DNA of 50,404 bases from Akkermansiaceae bacterium UBA3385 (GCA_002358905.1 DEPT01000053.1:1-50404), one strand, 5' to 3'. Counted from the first letter of the stretch, positions 17,370 through 25,942 are shown. Made by a program: numbers and translations. Notes: generated from the sequence alone by a model not told the origin.

Positions 17370-18485
17370 ATGAAGATATATGTGGTAGCTGGCGAGAAGA
17401 GCGGCGACAAACAGGGAGCTCTGGTCATTCAGGAACTGCTGCGCCGCCAGCCGGATGCAGAAATTGTGGGCCTTGGCGGTAACCGCATGCATGCCCTTGC
17501 CCCCGGTGTGGAGGACTGGGCGGATGCCGCAGCCGTTATCGGCATTGTGGAAGTGCTGCGCCATATTCGTTTCTTTGCCGGTAAACTCAAGGAGATGACG
17601 GAACGCATTGCCGCCGACCAGCCGGATTGTCTGCTGCTCATCGACTACCCCGGATTCAATCAGCGCCTTGCCGAGCGCGTGAAGACGGTTTCCCCGAAGA
17701 CGAAGATTGCCTGGTTCATCGCCCCCATGGTGTGGGCCTGGAAGAAGGGGCGTATCCCCAAGCTGGCTGCGGTGCTCGACCTCATGATGTGTACTTTCCC
17801 CTTCGAGAAGCCGCTCTTTGAGAAAGCTGGCCTTCGCACCGAGTTTGTGGGTCACCCGCTGGTGGATGATATTCTGGCCGCCCGCCGCACGGATGTGCGT
17901 GAAAAGAACCTCATCGGCCTGTTTCCCGGCAGTCGCAACCGCGAGGTGGAGCGCCACTTCCCCGTGTTCCTCGATGTGGTGAAGGAACTCCGTACCCGCC
18001 ACCCCGAGTGGCGTTTCGAGACCTCTGCCTCCTCCGAGAAGCTGGCCGCCGTCATGCGTCGCATGGCCGATGAAGCCGGCATGCCGGCCGAAATCATCAA
18101 TATCTGCCCCGGCAGCTACCATGACCTCATGGACCGTTCTGAGGCAGCCCTGGTCACCTCCGGCACTGCAACATTGGAGGCTGCTCTGCATGAGCTGCCC
18201 TTTGCTCTGGTGTACAAGGTCGCTTACGGTACCTACCTCTTTGCCCGCATGGTGCTTACCATCAAATATGTGGGTATGGTGAACATTCTGGTGGATAAAC
18301 CCGTGACCCGCGAGCTGCTGCAGGATGATTTCAACGTGGAGAACTGCATCGCCGAGCTCGAGCGCCTTACCCGGCCCGATTCCCGCGCCAGGGTGCTGGC
18401 AGAAATGCAGGAATCCATGGCCACCCTCGGTCACGGCGGCGCCGCCGCCAAGGCTGCTGAGGCTGTACTCTCCCTGTTTGAGTGA
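17370..18485 (+). CDS. lpxB: Lipid-A-disaccharide synthase
   Basis: A 371-residue GT19 glycosyltransferase that joins UDP-diacylglucosamine and lipid X to form the lipid A disaccharide at the inner membrane. Motifs: VVAGEKSGDKQGA at residues 5-17, GLGGNRM near 35, DYPGFNQRLA near 93, IAPMVWAWKKGR near 120, EFVGHPLVDD near 153, LFPGSRNREVERH near 178 and a late TSGTATLEAAL. Gly-Glu-Lys-Ser at the start is a variant of the usual GExSGD. Its presence implies a lipid A-bearing outer membrane. No SD is seen. No other lpx genes lie nearby. Confidence 0.95.
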   Translation: MKIYVVAGEKSGDKQGALVIQELLRRQPDAEIVGLGGNRMHALAPGVEDWADAAAVIGIVEVLRHIRFFAGKLKEMTERIAADQPDCLLLIDYPGFNQRLAERVKTVSPKTKIAWFIAPMVWAWKKGRIPKLAAVLDLMMCTFPFEKPLFEKAGLRTEFVGHPLVDDILAARRTDVREKNLIGLFPGSRNREVERHFPVFLDVVKELRTRHPEWRFETSASSEKLAAVMRRMADEAGMPAEIINICPGSYHDLMDRSEAALVTSGTATLEAALHELPFALVYKVAYGTYLFARMVLTIKYVGMVNILVDKPVTRELLQDDFNVENCIAELERLTRPDSRARVLAEMQESMATLGHGGAAAKAAEAVLSLFE

Positions 18486-18532
18486 TGGTGTGAGCCACCA
18501 TGTGATTCTGATGCCCTAATCGATTTCATACC

Positions 18533-18537
18533 AGGAG
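18533..18537 (+). promoter_or_regulatory. Shine-Dalgarno site of the RhuM gene
   Basis: AGGAG lies 10 nt before the ATG at 18548. Clear SD sites are rare in this window, so its presence sets this gene apart from its neighbours. Confidence 0.6.
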
Positions 18538-18547
18538 ATTTGTAGAA

Positions 18548-19591
18548 ATGGGTAAGAAAATTCAGATAAGAAATAGCACGGCTGAATTCCTCATATTTAC
18601 AAATCAGGCCAGGGAGGATGGAATTGAAGTCAGGCTTCAGGACGATACGATTTGGTTGAGCCAGAAATTAATGGCAACCCTTTTCGATTGTTCTACGGAT
18701 AATATAGGTTTACACCTCAAGAATATTTACAACGAGGGAGAGCTGGACGAAAAATCAACTACCGAGCTTTTCTCGGTAGTTGCCACAAATGGTAAAACCT
18801 ATAATACAAAACATTATAATCTGGATGCGATAATTGCAGTGGGTTATCGTGTTAACTCAAAGAAGGCGACAGCATTCCGTAGATGGGCGACCAGTATTCT
18901 CAGAGATTATGCAATACGTGGATACGTCATCGATAGAGAGCGAATGAAGAACGGAACTTTCTTCAATGAGAACTATTTCACAAGTTTGTTGGAGGAGGTC
19001 CGGGAAATCCGCGCAAGTGAGCGCTTGTTCTATCAGAAGATAACGGATATATATGCCACGTCTTTTGACTATGATGCCAAGGCTCAGACCACACTTGACT
19101 TTTTTGCTCACGTGCAAAATAAATTGCATTTTGCGATACATCGGCATACCGCAGCGGAATTAATAATCGACCGCGCTAGTAGCCAGAAAGAGCATATGGG
19201 GCTAACCTCGTGGAAAAATGCGCCGTCCGGGAAAATTATCAAGAGCGATGTTTCCGTTGCTAAAAACTATTTGACAGAACACGAGCTTCGCAGGTTAGAC
19301 AGGGTCGTTTCGATGTACCTGGACTATGCTGAGGAACAGGCTGAAAGGCATATTCCCATGTCGATGGAAGACTGGGCAAAAAAATTGGATGCGTTTTTGC
19401 AGTTCAATGAGTATGAGTTGCTCAATAATGTAGGACGTGTTTCAGCCCAGGTGGCAAAGGTATTCGCTGAAAGCGAGTTCGAGAAATATCGGATTATTCA
19501 GGATAGACTGTTTCAATCTGATTTCGATAAATATAACTCAGATAACTTGCTGGATTTGATTTCTTCTCATTCCAATGAGGGCAGAACATGA
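18548..19591 (+). CDS. RhuM family protein, likely acquired
   Basis: A 347-residue member of the RhuM family, named from a Salmonella pathogenicity-island gene of unclear molecular function and common in mobile or defence-type DNA. The N-terminal domain has EVRLQDDTIWLSQKLMATLF (about 27-46), NIGLHLKNIYNEGEL (about 54-68) and the helical RRWATSILRDYAIRGYVID (about 117-135). The C-terminal half is helical, without the Fic motif found in its relative at 21.3-22.3 kb. Base composition is AT-richer than neighbours, and it has an SD. Its stop overlaps the start of the M28 peptidase by 4 bp. Biochemical role unknown. Confidence 0.85.
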   Translation: MGKKIQIRNSTAEFLIFTNQAREDGIEVRLQDDTIWLSQKLMATLFDCSTDNIGLHLKNIYNEGELDEKSTTELFSVVATNGKTYNTKHYNLDAIIAVGYRVNSKKATAFRRWATSILRDYAIRGYVIDRERMKNGTFFNENYFTSLLEEVREIRASERLFYQKITDIYATSFDYDAKAQTTLDFFAHVQNKLHFAIHRHTAAELIIDRASSQKEHMGLTSWKNAPSGKIIKSDVSVAKNYLTEHELRRLDRVVSMYLDYAEEQAERHIPMSMEDWAKKLDAFLQFNEYELLNNVGRVSAQVAKVFAESEFEKYRIIQDRLFQSDFDKYNSDNLLDLISSHSNEGRT

Positions 19592-20616
19592 AGAGAGTAG
19601 AAAAAGGCTCGGATAAGGCTCTTGGATGTACGTTTAAAAAATTGGGGTTAAAAACGTGCAAGGTAGCAGGATGGATTTTTGGTGTCTTGCTCCTGTGTCT
19701 TGTTTCGGCGTGCAGCTGCTTGGTGGAGCATTCTGCTGAGCAGCCGGTGAGCCGTCCTGCACCTGAAGCGGCGCAGCGGCTGAGAGGGCATGTGGAGCAG
19801 CTCTGTGCCCAGCCGCGCTATGGCGATACGCTGGAGCAGGCGCGGCACTATATCAAGGAGGAACTGGCTGCCGCCGGCTGGGCAGTCACTTTGCAGGAAT
19901 TCACCACTTCCGATGGGGAGACTCACTATAATATCTGTGCCTTACGCCGCGGAAAGTCGGGAAAACGCTATATCATAGGCGCGCACTATGATGCATGCGA
20001 CACCGGGGAAGGGGAGAATCCCGGGGCAGATGATAATGCCAGTGCCGTGGCTGCCCTGCTTGAGCTGGCAGCTCAGTTGCCCAAGGGTAAACCTGAGCAT
20101 GATATTGAGCTGGTAGCCTGGGCCTGTGAGGAACCGCCCTGGTTCGAAAGTAAGGATATGGGCAGTGCACACCACGCGGCTGCCTGTGACAGGGAGAAGG
20201 TACTGGGCCTTATCTGCCTGGAGATGTTGGGGTACTACAGCGATGAGCCGGACAGTCAGCCCTCTCTGTTTCCCGGTTATTCTCTCTTGCTTCCCACCGT
20301 CGGCAATTTTATAGCCGTGGTGGGCAATCTGGAGACATTCGGCCTGGCGAAGCGGATTTATTCCGTCTTGAAGCAGCACATGCCGGCCGCCCGTATCAAT
20401 GCACCCTGGGCAGAGGAAACAGAGCTCTTCTTCAGCGACCACCGCAATTACCACCCCTTGGGCATTCCCTCTGTCATGGTGACGGATACGGCCATGATTC
20501 GCAATCCCAACTACCATGAGCCGACCGATACCCCCGATACTCTCGATTACCACCGTCTCAACCTGGTCACGAGCGGACTTGTCCGTATCGTGACCAGTTT
20601 TGCCTGGCCGGAGTAA
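19588..20616 (+). CDS. M28 family zinc peptidase, lipoprotein
   Basis: A 342-residue secreted peptidase of the M28 (aminopeptidase/glutaminyl-cyclase-like) family. After a long basic N-region and hydrophobic stretch (about 28-42), the lipobox LVSAC gives lipidation at C42 or nearby. Metal ligands are seen in IIGAHYDA (His), NPGADDNAS (Asp) and AWACEEPPW (Glu/Glu), and a late His in HRNYHPLGIPSVMVTDTAM. Likely an aminopeptidase for peptides at the cell surface. The first about 90 bp are AT-rich like the upstream RhuM gene, and composition then shifts, so the start may have been rebuilt by insertion; an internal non-ATG start cannot be excluded. Confidence 0.85.
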   Translation: MKRVEKGSDKALGCTFKKLGLKTCKVAGWIFGVLLLCLVSACSCLVEHSAEQPVSRPAPEAAQRLRGHVEQLCAQPRYGDTLEQARHYIKEELAAAGWAVTLQEFTTSDGETHYNICALRRGKSGKRYIIGAHYDACDTGEGENPGADDNASAVAALLELAAQLPKGKPEHDIELVAWACEEPPWFESKDMGSAHHAAACDREKVLGLICLEMLGYYSDEPDSQPSLFPGYSLLLPTVGNFIAVVGNLETFGLAKRIYSVLKQHMPAARINAPWAEETELFFSDHRNYHPLGIPSVMVTDTAMIRNPNYHEPTDTPDTLDYHRLNLVTSGLVRIVTSFAWPE

Positions 20617-20679
20617 AAACGGAGAAACAACGACTGCTCCTTTCCACGGTTGATGCCGGCGCTGTGATTCGTGCCGGTG

Positions 20680-21324
20680 CTACTTCCGGTCAAAGAAACG
20701 GTTGAAGAGACAGAGCAGGATAGGAAACGGGGCGGTAACCAAGGCCAGGCATATAACGGCGATGTAGGAGAATCCGCTGTCAAGTTCACCTGCCAGGTCT
20801 CTCAGCAGGAGGATGGGGAGGAACCAGAAACTGATCAGCGCCACCACTACCAGTTCTTTGCCGATTCGGGGGAGGTTGAGATGGCGAAATACCCCGAATG
20901 CCACGATGGCCTGAATGATGCCAATGACCAGAACCCCGACTGCTATTGCAATCCAGGTTTCCACCTCTGCCAGATGATGCCTGCGGGGTGTCAGCAGGGT
21001 AAACGGCAGGAACAGAGCGGTGTATGTGGCGGCTGCGGCCAGTGAACTGGTGAGAAGCTGGCCGAAATCCGCCTTGCCCGCTTTGAGCTTATTGGCCTGC
21101 GGTGCCCGGAACGCCCGTTCCGGCAACCCCGGCAGCTCACGGATGGGACGCCAGTCATTTGTATCTGCGGCAGTAAAGAGATAATCCTCCGTCACTTCGC
21201 CCTGCCTGATCAACTCTGCAACAATATCCAGTGCCAGAGGCCCCATGGGGGCGCCATCCGGCAGCTTCAGCATGTATTCTCGCGGTGTTGTATTAACCGG
21301 TGTTGGCTTAGAGCTTGCATTCAT
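20680..21324 (-). CDS. GYF_2-domain multi-pass membrane protein
   Basis: A 214-residue protein with an N-terminal domain (about 15-70) resembling GYF_2: a YMLKLPDGAPMGPLALDIVAEL-type G-P-x segment cut here to its key MGPL, then LIRQGEVTEDYLFTAADTND and WRPIREL. Such domains act as small protein-binding modules next to membrane regions. The rest holds about four hydrophobic helices: 95-113, 126-145, 155-175 and 185-207. It ends RFFDRK. Function is unknown. Its start overlaps the stop of the RhuM-Fic gene by 4 bp, so the two are likely co-expressed. Confidence 0.7.
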   Translation of the reverse strand: MNASSKPTPVNTTPREYMLKLPDGAPMGPLALDIVAELIRQGEVTEDYLFTAADTNDWRPIRELPGLPERAFRAPQANKLKAGKADFGQLLTSSLAAAATYTALFLPFTLLTPRRHHLAEVETWIAIAVGVLVIGIIQAIVAFGVFRHLNLPRIGKELVVVALISFWFLPILLLRDLAGELDSGFSYIAVICLALVTAPFPILLCLFNRFFDRK

Positions 21325-22283
21325 GGCTGCATGCAGTTGAGGATAACGGAGATGATGGTTTCCATCTCATCCGGGCGGGACTCTGCGATGAGGATGACCA
21401 GCGCCACGAGGGTGGCATCGGCCAGTCGTTTGTTGCCGTTGAGAAAGAGCGCGTTGTTGCGGTCGAGAAAATACAGGAAAACGGCGGCGGCAATGCGTTT
21501 GTTGCCGTCGAAGAAAGCGTGGTTCTTGACAGTGAAGTAGAGCAGACGGGCGGCTTTTTCCTCCATGGTGGGGTAGATATCTGCCCCACCGAAGCTCTGG
21601 TAGATATTGCCCAAGGCCCCGCGGAATGAATCGTCTTTTTCCCGGCCGAAGAGATCAGATTCAGCGCCAAAGCTCATGCTGTCGATGAGTTTGCGGCATT
21701 CATCGTACTCCAGCACATAGCACTGGGTGGAGCCTGCCGGGCGGGTAAGACACTGGTGGTCGTAGTCATCCAGCAGGTTCAATCCCGTGCTGTAGTGCTC
21801 GATGACATCCAGCACCTGCCGGGCATCCAGCCGGTTTTCCACCCGGCGCATCAGCTGAACCACCTGTCCCAGCTGCTGCAGGCGCTTTTCATGCACCACG
21901 TAGCCCCGAACCAGGTACTCGCGAAGGCGCTGTGTAGCCCAGATGCGGAATTGTGTGCCACGCCGTGTATTGACGCGGTACCCCACGGAAAGAATCATGT
22001 CCAGGTTGTAGAAATTAACCGGACGCCGCACGTTTCGCGAGCCTTCTTTTCGAACTATTAAAATTTCTTTAATGGTTCCCTCTTCTTGAAGCTCAGCTTC
22101 TTGAAGGATATTTTTGATATGAACGTTGATGTTGGGCACCGTTGTTTGGAACAACTCGGCCATCATCTGCTGGGTCATCCACAGGGTGTCCTCCTGCAGT
22201 CGAACATCGAGCTGCACCTGCCCATCGGGGGAGGTGTAGAGCAGAATCTCGCTATTGGGAATTGTAGGGGGTGTTTGATTCAT
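21321..22283 (-). CDS. RhuM-Fic/Doc fusion protein
   Basis: A protein of 320 residues (329 if the upstream ATG at 22310 is used). The N-terminal RhuM domain has LDVRLQEDTLWMTQQMMAEL, NINVHIKNIL and FRIWATQRLREYLVRGYVVH, clearly related to the gene at 18.5 kb. The C-terminal Fic/Doc domain has the active-site loop KNHAFFDGNKRIAA (about 255-268), matching HxFx(D/E)GN(K/R)R, which transfers AMP or phosphate to target proteins in characterised relatives. A second GNKR follows in LFLNGNKRLAD. No separate antitoxin gene is visible and no inhibitory S/TxxxE(G/N) helix is obvious. It is 37 bp (10 bp from the longer start) after tsaE. Confidence 0.88.
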   Translation of the reverse strand: MNQTPPTIPNSEILLYTSPDGQVQLDVRLQEDTLWMTQQMMAELFQTTVPNINVHIKNILQEAELQEEGTIKEILIVRKEGSRNVRRPVNFYNLDMILSVGYRVNTRRGTQFRIWATQRLREYLVRGYVVHEKRLQQLGQVVQLMRRVENRLDARQVLDVIEHYSTGLNLLDDYDHQCLTRPAGSTQCYVLEYDECRKLIDSMSFGAESDLFGREKDDSFRGALGNIYQSFGGADIYPTMEEKAARLLYFTVKNHAFFDGNKRIAAAVFLYFLDRNNALFLNGNKRLADATLVALVILIAESRPDEMETIISVILNCMQP

Positions 22284-22320
22284 AGAGAAGATGGGTAAAT
22301 CACTAATCATTAATCACTAA

Positions 22321-22767
22321 TCACTCAACCAGGGTGACGGTGCGGGTGTTCTCGCCGGTGTGGCGGAGTACGAGCCAACGGGTATCGGCGGGCATGAGGG
22401 CGCCGTCGAAGCGGTCAGCCCATTCCACCAGCAGAATGCGGCCGCTTTCCAGATATTCATCCCAGCCTATGCCGATGGCTTCCTGCGGGCTCTTCATGCG
22501 GTAAAAATCAAAGTGAGCCACGGGCAGGGAGCCGTCATCGTGCTCGTGCACCAGGGAGAAGGTGGGGCTGGCAGCGGGGTTTCCTGCCCCGAGCCCTTCT
22601 AATATACCCTGTACCAGGTGCGTTTTGCCTGCGCCCAGGTCACCCACCAGCCCGAATACCTGGCCGGGCTCCAGTTCTGCCGCCATGGCCCGGCCAAGCG
22701 CTACCATATCGGCTTCCGATGTGACCTCAATAGGAGAATTTTTAAAAATTTTTTGCAAATTTTTCAT
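22321..22767 (-). CDS. tsaE: tRNA threonylcarbamoyladenosine biosynthesis ATPase
   Basis: A 148-residue P-loop ATPase that works with TsaB and TsaD to make t6A37 in ANN-decoding tRNAs. Motifs: Walker A GDLGAGKTHLVQGI (about 42-55), SPTFSLVHEH (about 68-77), the HFDFYRM strand (about 84-90) and LLVEWADRF for Walker B (about 111-119). Length is normal. tsaB and tsaD are not in the window. It heads a minus-strand run into the RhuM-Fic and GYF genes and is divergent from rplU, with a promoter-dense AT-rich gap between them. Confidence 0.93.
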   Translation of the reverse strand: MKNLQKIFKNSPIEVTSEADMVALGRAMAAELEPGQVFGLVGDLGAGKTHLVQGILEGLGAGNPAASPTFSLVHEHDDGSLPVAHFDFYRMKSPQEAIGIGWDEYLESGRILLVEWADRFDGALMPADTRWLVLRHTGENTRTVTLVE

Positions 22768-22785
22768 TTTAGTGTGAAATTTTTC

Positions 22786-22813
22786 TTTACAAATGCGCTT
22801 GCGTGCCTATAAT
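22786..22813 (+). promoter_or_regulatory. Putative promoter of rplU-rpmA
   Basis: TTTACA (22786-22791), a 16-bp spacer and a perfect TATAAT (22808-22813), giving a leader of about 40 nt before the rplU ATG. The leader contains a small CCCGC/GTGGG hairpin, possibly regulatory. Confidence 0.6.
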
Positions 22814-22858
22814 GTGCCAGCCCGCATGAGTGGGTGCAACATCAAAATTCTGAAAATT

Positions 22859-23179
22859 ATGGCATACGCAGTTTTCACTTCCGGCAGCAAGCAGTACCGT
22901 GTGACGGTCGGTGATATCCTCACCGTTGACCGCCTCGCTGGTCTGGAGAAGGATGGCGAGACCACGTTCGACCAGGTGCTCCTGGTGGAGAACGAAGGTG
23001 AGACTAAGGTGGGTGCTCCCACGGTGGCAGGTGCAACGGTGACGGCCAAGGTGCTGGATCCGGAGGCTCGTGGCGCCAAGGGCATCGCTTTCAAGTTCAA
23101 GCGCCGCAAGGGTTTCCACAAGAAGAAGGGTTTCCGCGCCGCTCTTACCAAGGTGCAGATTACCGCTATCAACGCCTGA
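22859..23179 (+). CDS. rplU: Ribosomal protein bL21
   Basis: A 106-residue 50S protein that binds 23S rRNA. The start MAYAVFTSGSKQYRV is the family N-terminus, and the C-terminal basic FKRRKGFHKKKGFR (about 80-93) is the RNA-binding region. The frame is open to 22793, but the family start and the promoter both support the ATG at 22859. rpmA follows after 35 bp, the usual order. No SD is visible before the ATG. Confidence 0.96.
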   Translation: MAYAVFTSGSKQYRVTVGDILTVDRLAGLEKDGETTFDQVLLVENEGETKVGAPTVAGATVTAKVLDPEARGAKGIAFKFKRRKGFHKKKGFRAALTKVQITAINA

Positions 23180-23214
23180 TTATTAACCCCCTATCCCATA
23201 GATACTAACTAGTC

Positions 23215-23463
23215 ATGGCACATAAGAAAGGTCAAGGTTCCGTACGTAACGGTCGCGATTCCCGCAGCAAGCGCCTCGGCGTGAAGAAGTTTGGTGGTCA
23301 GACTGTGATTGCCGGCAACATCATCGTTCGCCAGCGTGGCACCAAGTTCCACCCCGGCAAGGGCGTGGGCATGGGCCGCGATTACACGATTTTCTCCCTG
23401 GTTGATGGTCGCGTGTTCTTCGATCGCGAAGGCCGCCGCGTCAACGTTGCTCCTGAGGCTTAA
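23215..23463 (+). CDS. rpmA: Ribosomal protein bL27
   Basis: An 82-residue 50S protein near the peptidyl-transferase centre. It starts MAHKKGQGSVRNGRDSRSKR and includes the conserved GTKFHPGKGVGMGRDYT (about 43-59). The N-terminus is mature-like, without the cleavable extension of Firmicutes. Ends at a strong terminator and is co-transcribed with rplU. Confidence 0.96.
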   Translation: MAHKKGQGSVRNGRDSRSKRLGVKKFGGQTVIAGNIIVRQRGTKFHPGKGVGMGRDYTIFSLVDGRVFFDREGRRVNVAPEA

Positions 23464-23485
23464 GTTTTAAGCAATCGAAGCAACT

Positions 23486-23524
23486 AAAAAGCCCCGTTGC
23501 CCCAGTGGCAATGGGGCTTTTTGA
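23486..23524 (+). terminator. rplU-rpmA rho-independent terminator
   Basis: A stem with AAAAAGCCCC on the left and GGGGCTTTTT on the right (23486-23522), with an inner GTTGCC/GGCAAT extension, then T residues. Located 22 bp after the rpmA stop. Confidence 0.9.
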
Positions 23525-23545
23525 TTGTCGATTGACAATTGACGG

Positions 23546-23575
23546 TTGACTATTATGGGTAAAATAGGGTAGAAT
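23546..23575 (+). promoter_or_regulatory. Putative promoter of mrdA
   Basis: TTGACT (23546-23551), an 18-bp spacer and TAGAAT (23570-23575), 9 nt before the ATG at 23585. Two more TTGAC copies lie just upstream (near 23533 and 23539). Confidence 0.55.
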
Positions 23576-23584
23576 GGGGGTGCG

Positions 23585-25828
23585 ATGCTCAGGAGTAAGC
23601 TCTACACCGGATTAGTAGTTCTGGCCATGATATGGGGAAGCCCCTTTGCCCTTGGGCAGGAGGGTGAGGTGCCTTTTGTGGCCGATATGCCGGATGATGA
23701 AGCCGCTGAGGAAGTGGTGAGTACGGTGAAACTTGGCGGTGAAGATCGCGCGCCTGCAATGCAGGAAGGTGTGGGACAGGCTGATAGTTATGAGAAAACA
23801 GCGGACCCTGATTCGCCTGTAAATGTGGAAATCGGCAATACTGCAGCGGATGAGACAGGCTTGGATTCGTTGAAGCCGACCACCTCTGTGACAGATCCGA
23901 CGGTGCATGACCCCTCCCGCGTGGCTTATGCAACAAATCGCAAGAATGCTCGTACGATGTCGTTGACAGTGCCCGGACCTCGCGGCATTATTTCCGACCG
24001 CAACGGCCTGGTGATGGCATGTTCAGAGGTGGCATATCAGCCCGCCATTAATTTTGGTCAGTTGAAGGATGAGAGCGAGAGCCATATTCTTGGACTTGCC
24101 CGCAAGGTGATAGCTGCATACGAGTCGGCCGGATTAAAGGTATACGATAAAACGGATGCTCAGCTACTGGACCATTACAAGCAGCGCCGCTGGTTGCCCT
24201 TGCCCGTGGGGCCCACAGTCCGCGCTCGTGAACTGGAGCCAGTTCGTGCCAAAGTAAGTGACATCGAATACGGGCATCTGATTCCTCTCTACATCCGCAA
24301 TTATCCGCACCAGACATCCGCTTGCCATATTCTTGGATATACGGGGGTCAAGGCGAAATTGCCGACAGGCCCCATTAACCACAATGACCCTATCTTTGAA
24401 CGTCAGGAAGGCCGTGCAGGGCTGGAGTTGAAATTCAACAAGCAGCTGACTGGCCGCCCTGGTATCTGGCGTCTCATGTTCGATGAGAGCGGCAATAAGA
24501 TTCTGGATGAATTGCAGAGTAAGCCCAAGCCCGGTGGTACCATTGTGACTACGCTGAACCTGGAGTGGCAGAAAGCCGCGGAGCAGTCTCTGCGGGATAA
24601 TACGCTGGGGCGTGGTGCCTTTGTGATGATTGATGTGCATACCGGTGAGGTAGTGGTGCTGGCATCGGCCCCTAACTTTGACCCGAATACCTTTATTCCT
24701 GCCATTTCTCAGAAAGATTACGATGCTTTGCGTCTGAATCCGGATACGCCGCTGGTATCCCGGGCTTATGCTGGTGTGTATCCTCCTGCATCCACGTTCA
24801 AGACAATTACAGTGGCTGCTGGGTTGCGGCACAATGTGATTTCTGAAGGAACCTATGTGAACTGTCCATACAGTGTGCGCATTGGTGGCCACGAATTCAA
24901 GAATCATAACAAGTTCTCCGGCTCTATCAACTGTGTGACGGCTCTTGTGCTGTCGAATAATCCTTTCATGTACCAGATTGCCGCTACTCGCGATCCCCGT
25001 ATTGGCGCGGCGCGGTTGTGCGAGGTAGCCAGACGCTTTGGCTATGGATCCACCACGGGTATCCCGCTGCCGGATAAGGCGGGTAATGTGCCCACGGAGG
25101 AATGGATGCACCGCAACTATGGCCGTGGGTTCATGGCGGGTGATGCTGCGAACATGGCTATCGGGCAGGGGGCTCTGCTGGCAACTCCTTTGCAGGTGGC
25201 TCATGCGGTGGCAGGTATTGCCAATGGTGAATACCTGCCCAAGCTGCAACTGATTCGCCAGGTACTGGATAAGGAGGGTAACGTGGTGTATCAGTTCACA
25301 CCTGCAGCCCAGAGCAATCTGCAGGATATGAGCAGCGCTCTGGCTGTGGTTCGCAAGGGTATGAAGGCTGTGGTGAATGGTGGTACCGGCCGCCGTGCTG
25401 CCCTCAGCTACACCTCCAACGCCGGTAAGACTGGTACTGCCCAGTGGGGCCCGCCATCGCTGGATTGTCGTCTGGCCTGGTTTGCGGGGTTCATGCCGGC
25501 AGATAATCCGCGCTATGCCTATGTGGCACTCTATGAAGGAAAGCCCCACCAGCGTATTTCCGGTGGTCACATGGCAGCCATGGTTGTGAAGAGCTTCTTC
25601 GAAGGAATCAGACCCAGTATGGAGGAAGAACTGGCCGGACCTACCCGCAAGGCCAATGTGCCGGAAGGTATGGCTCCGGAAGAAGATGTGGCAGAACCGG
25701 TGAGCCCGGAAGAACAGGCTGCTGCTGCGGAGGCTGCCCAGCGCGAGGCCGAGGCGGCCAATGCCCAGCGAGAAGCAGAAAAACGCCATTCGCAGACTGA
25801 TTGGGACGACGGTCGCTCGCGCAACTGA
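23585..25828 (+). CDS. mrdA: Class B penicillin-binding protein (PBP2-like transpeptidase)
   Basis: A 747-residue DD-transpeptidase for peptidoglycan cross-linking, most like PBP2 of the elongation machinery. An N-terminal hydrophobic segment (about 8-24) is followed by FALG/Q, a possible signal cleavage site, then an acidic linker to about residue 125. The non-catalytic pedestal begins at PGPRGIISDRNG (about 130-141). Catalytic motifs are SxxK in PASTFK (S403), SxN as SNN (S457) and KTG in AGKTGTAQWG (K615). The tail after residue 680 is rich in Glu and Ala and lacks a fold. No rodA or mreBCD gene is adjacent, so the PBP2 versus PBP3 assignment rests on motifs. Confidence 0.88.
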   Translation: MLRSKLYTGLVVLAMIWGSPFALGQEGEVPFVADMPDDEAAEEVVSTVKLGGEDRAPAMQEGVGQADSYEKTADPDSPVNVEIGNTAADETGLDSLKPTTSVTDPTVHDPSRVAYATNRKNARTMSLTVPGPRGIISDRNGLVMACSEVAYQPAINFGQLKDESESHILGLARKVIAAYESAGLKVYDKTDAQLLDHYKQRRWLPLPVGPTVRARELEPVRAKVSDIEYGHLIPLYIRNYPHQTSACHILGYTGVKAKLPTGPINHNDPIFERQEGRAGLELKFNKQLTGRPGIWRLMFDESGNKILDELQSKPKPGGTIVTTLNLEWQKAAEQSLRDNTLGRGAFVMIDVHTGEVVVLASAPNFDPNTFIPAISQKDYDALRLNPDTPLVSRAYAGVYPPASTFKTITVAAGLRHNVISEGTYVNCPYSVRIGGHEFKNHNKFSGSINCVTALVLSNNPFMYQIAATRDPRIGAARLCEVARRFGYGSTTGIPLPDKAGNVPTEEWMHRNYGRGFMAGDAANMAIGQGALLATPLQVAHAVAGIANGEYLPKLQLIRQVLDKEGNVVYQFTPAAQSNLQDMSSALAVVRKGMKAVVNGGTGRRAALSYTSNAGKTGTAQWGPPSLDCRLAWFAGFMPADNPRYAYVALYEGKPHQRISGGHMAAMVVKSFFEGIRPSMEEELAGPTRKANVPEGMAPEEDVAEPVSPEEQAAAAEAAQREAEAANAQREAEKRHSQTDWDDGRSRN

Positions 25829-25942
25829 TTTCAGCCCATCTGTCCTCACACTACGCGAAAAAGCAGATTGAGGGTGTATAGCTGGTGTTCCTGATTTTTC
25901 GAATAGCTGGAACTAGATGTCATTTCGTTGTTCCTTTTTTTT

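Noticed and set aside
24164..25849. Minus-strand frame of 561 codons opposite mrdA
   Set aside because: mrdA has all three catalytic motifs on the plus strand; the minus frame shows no family features.
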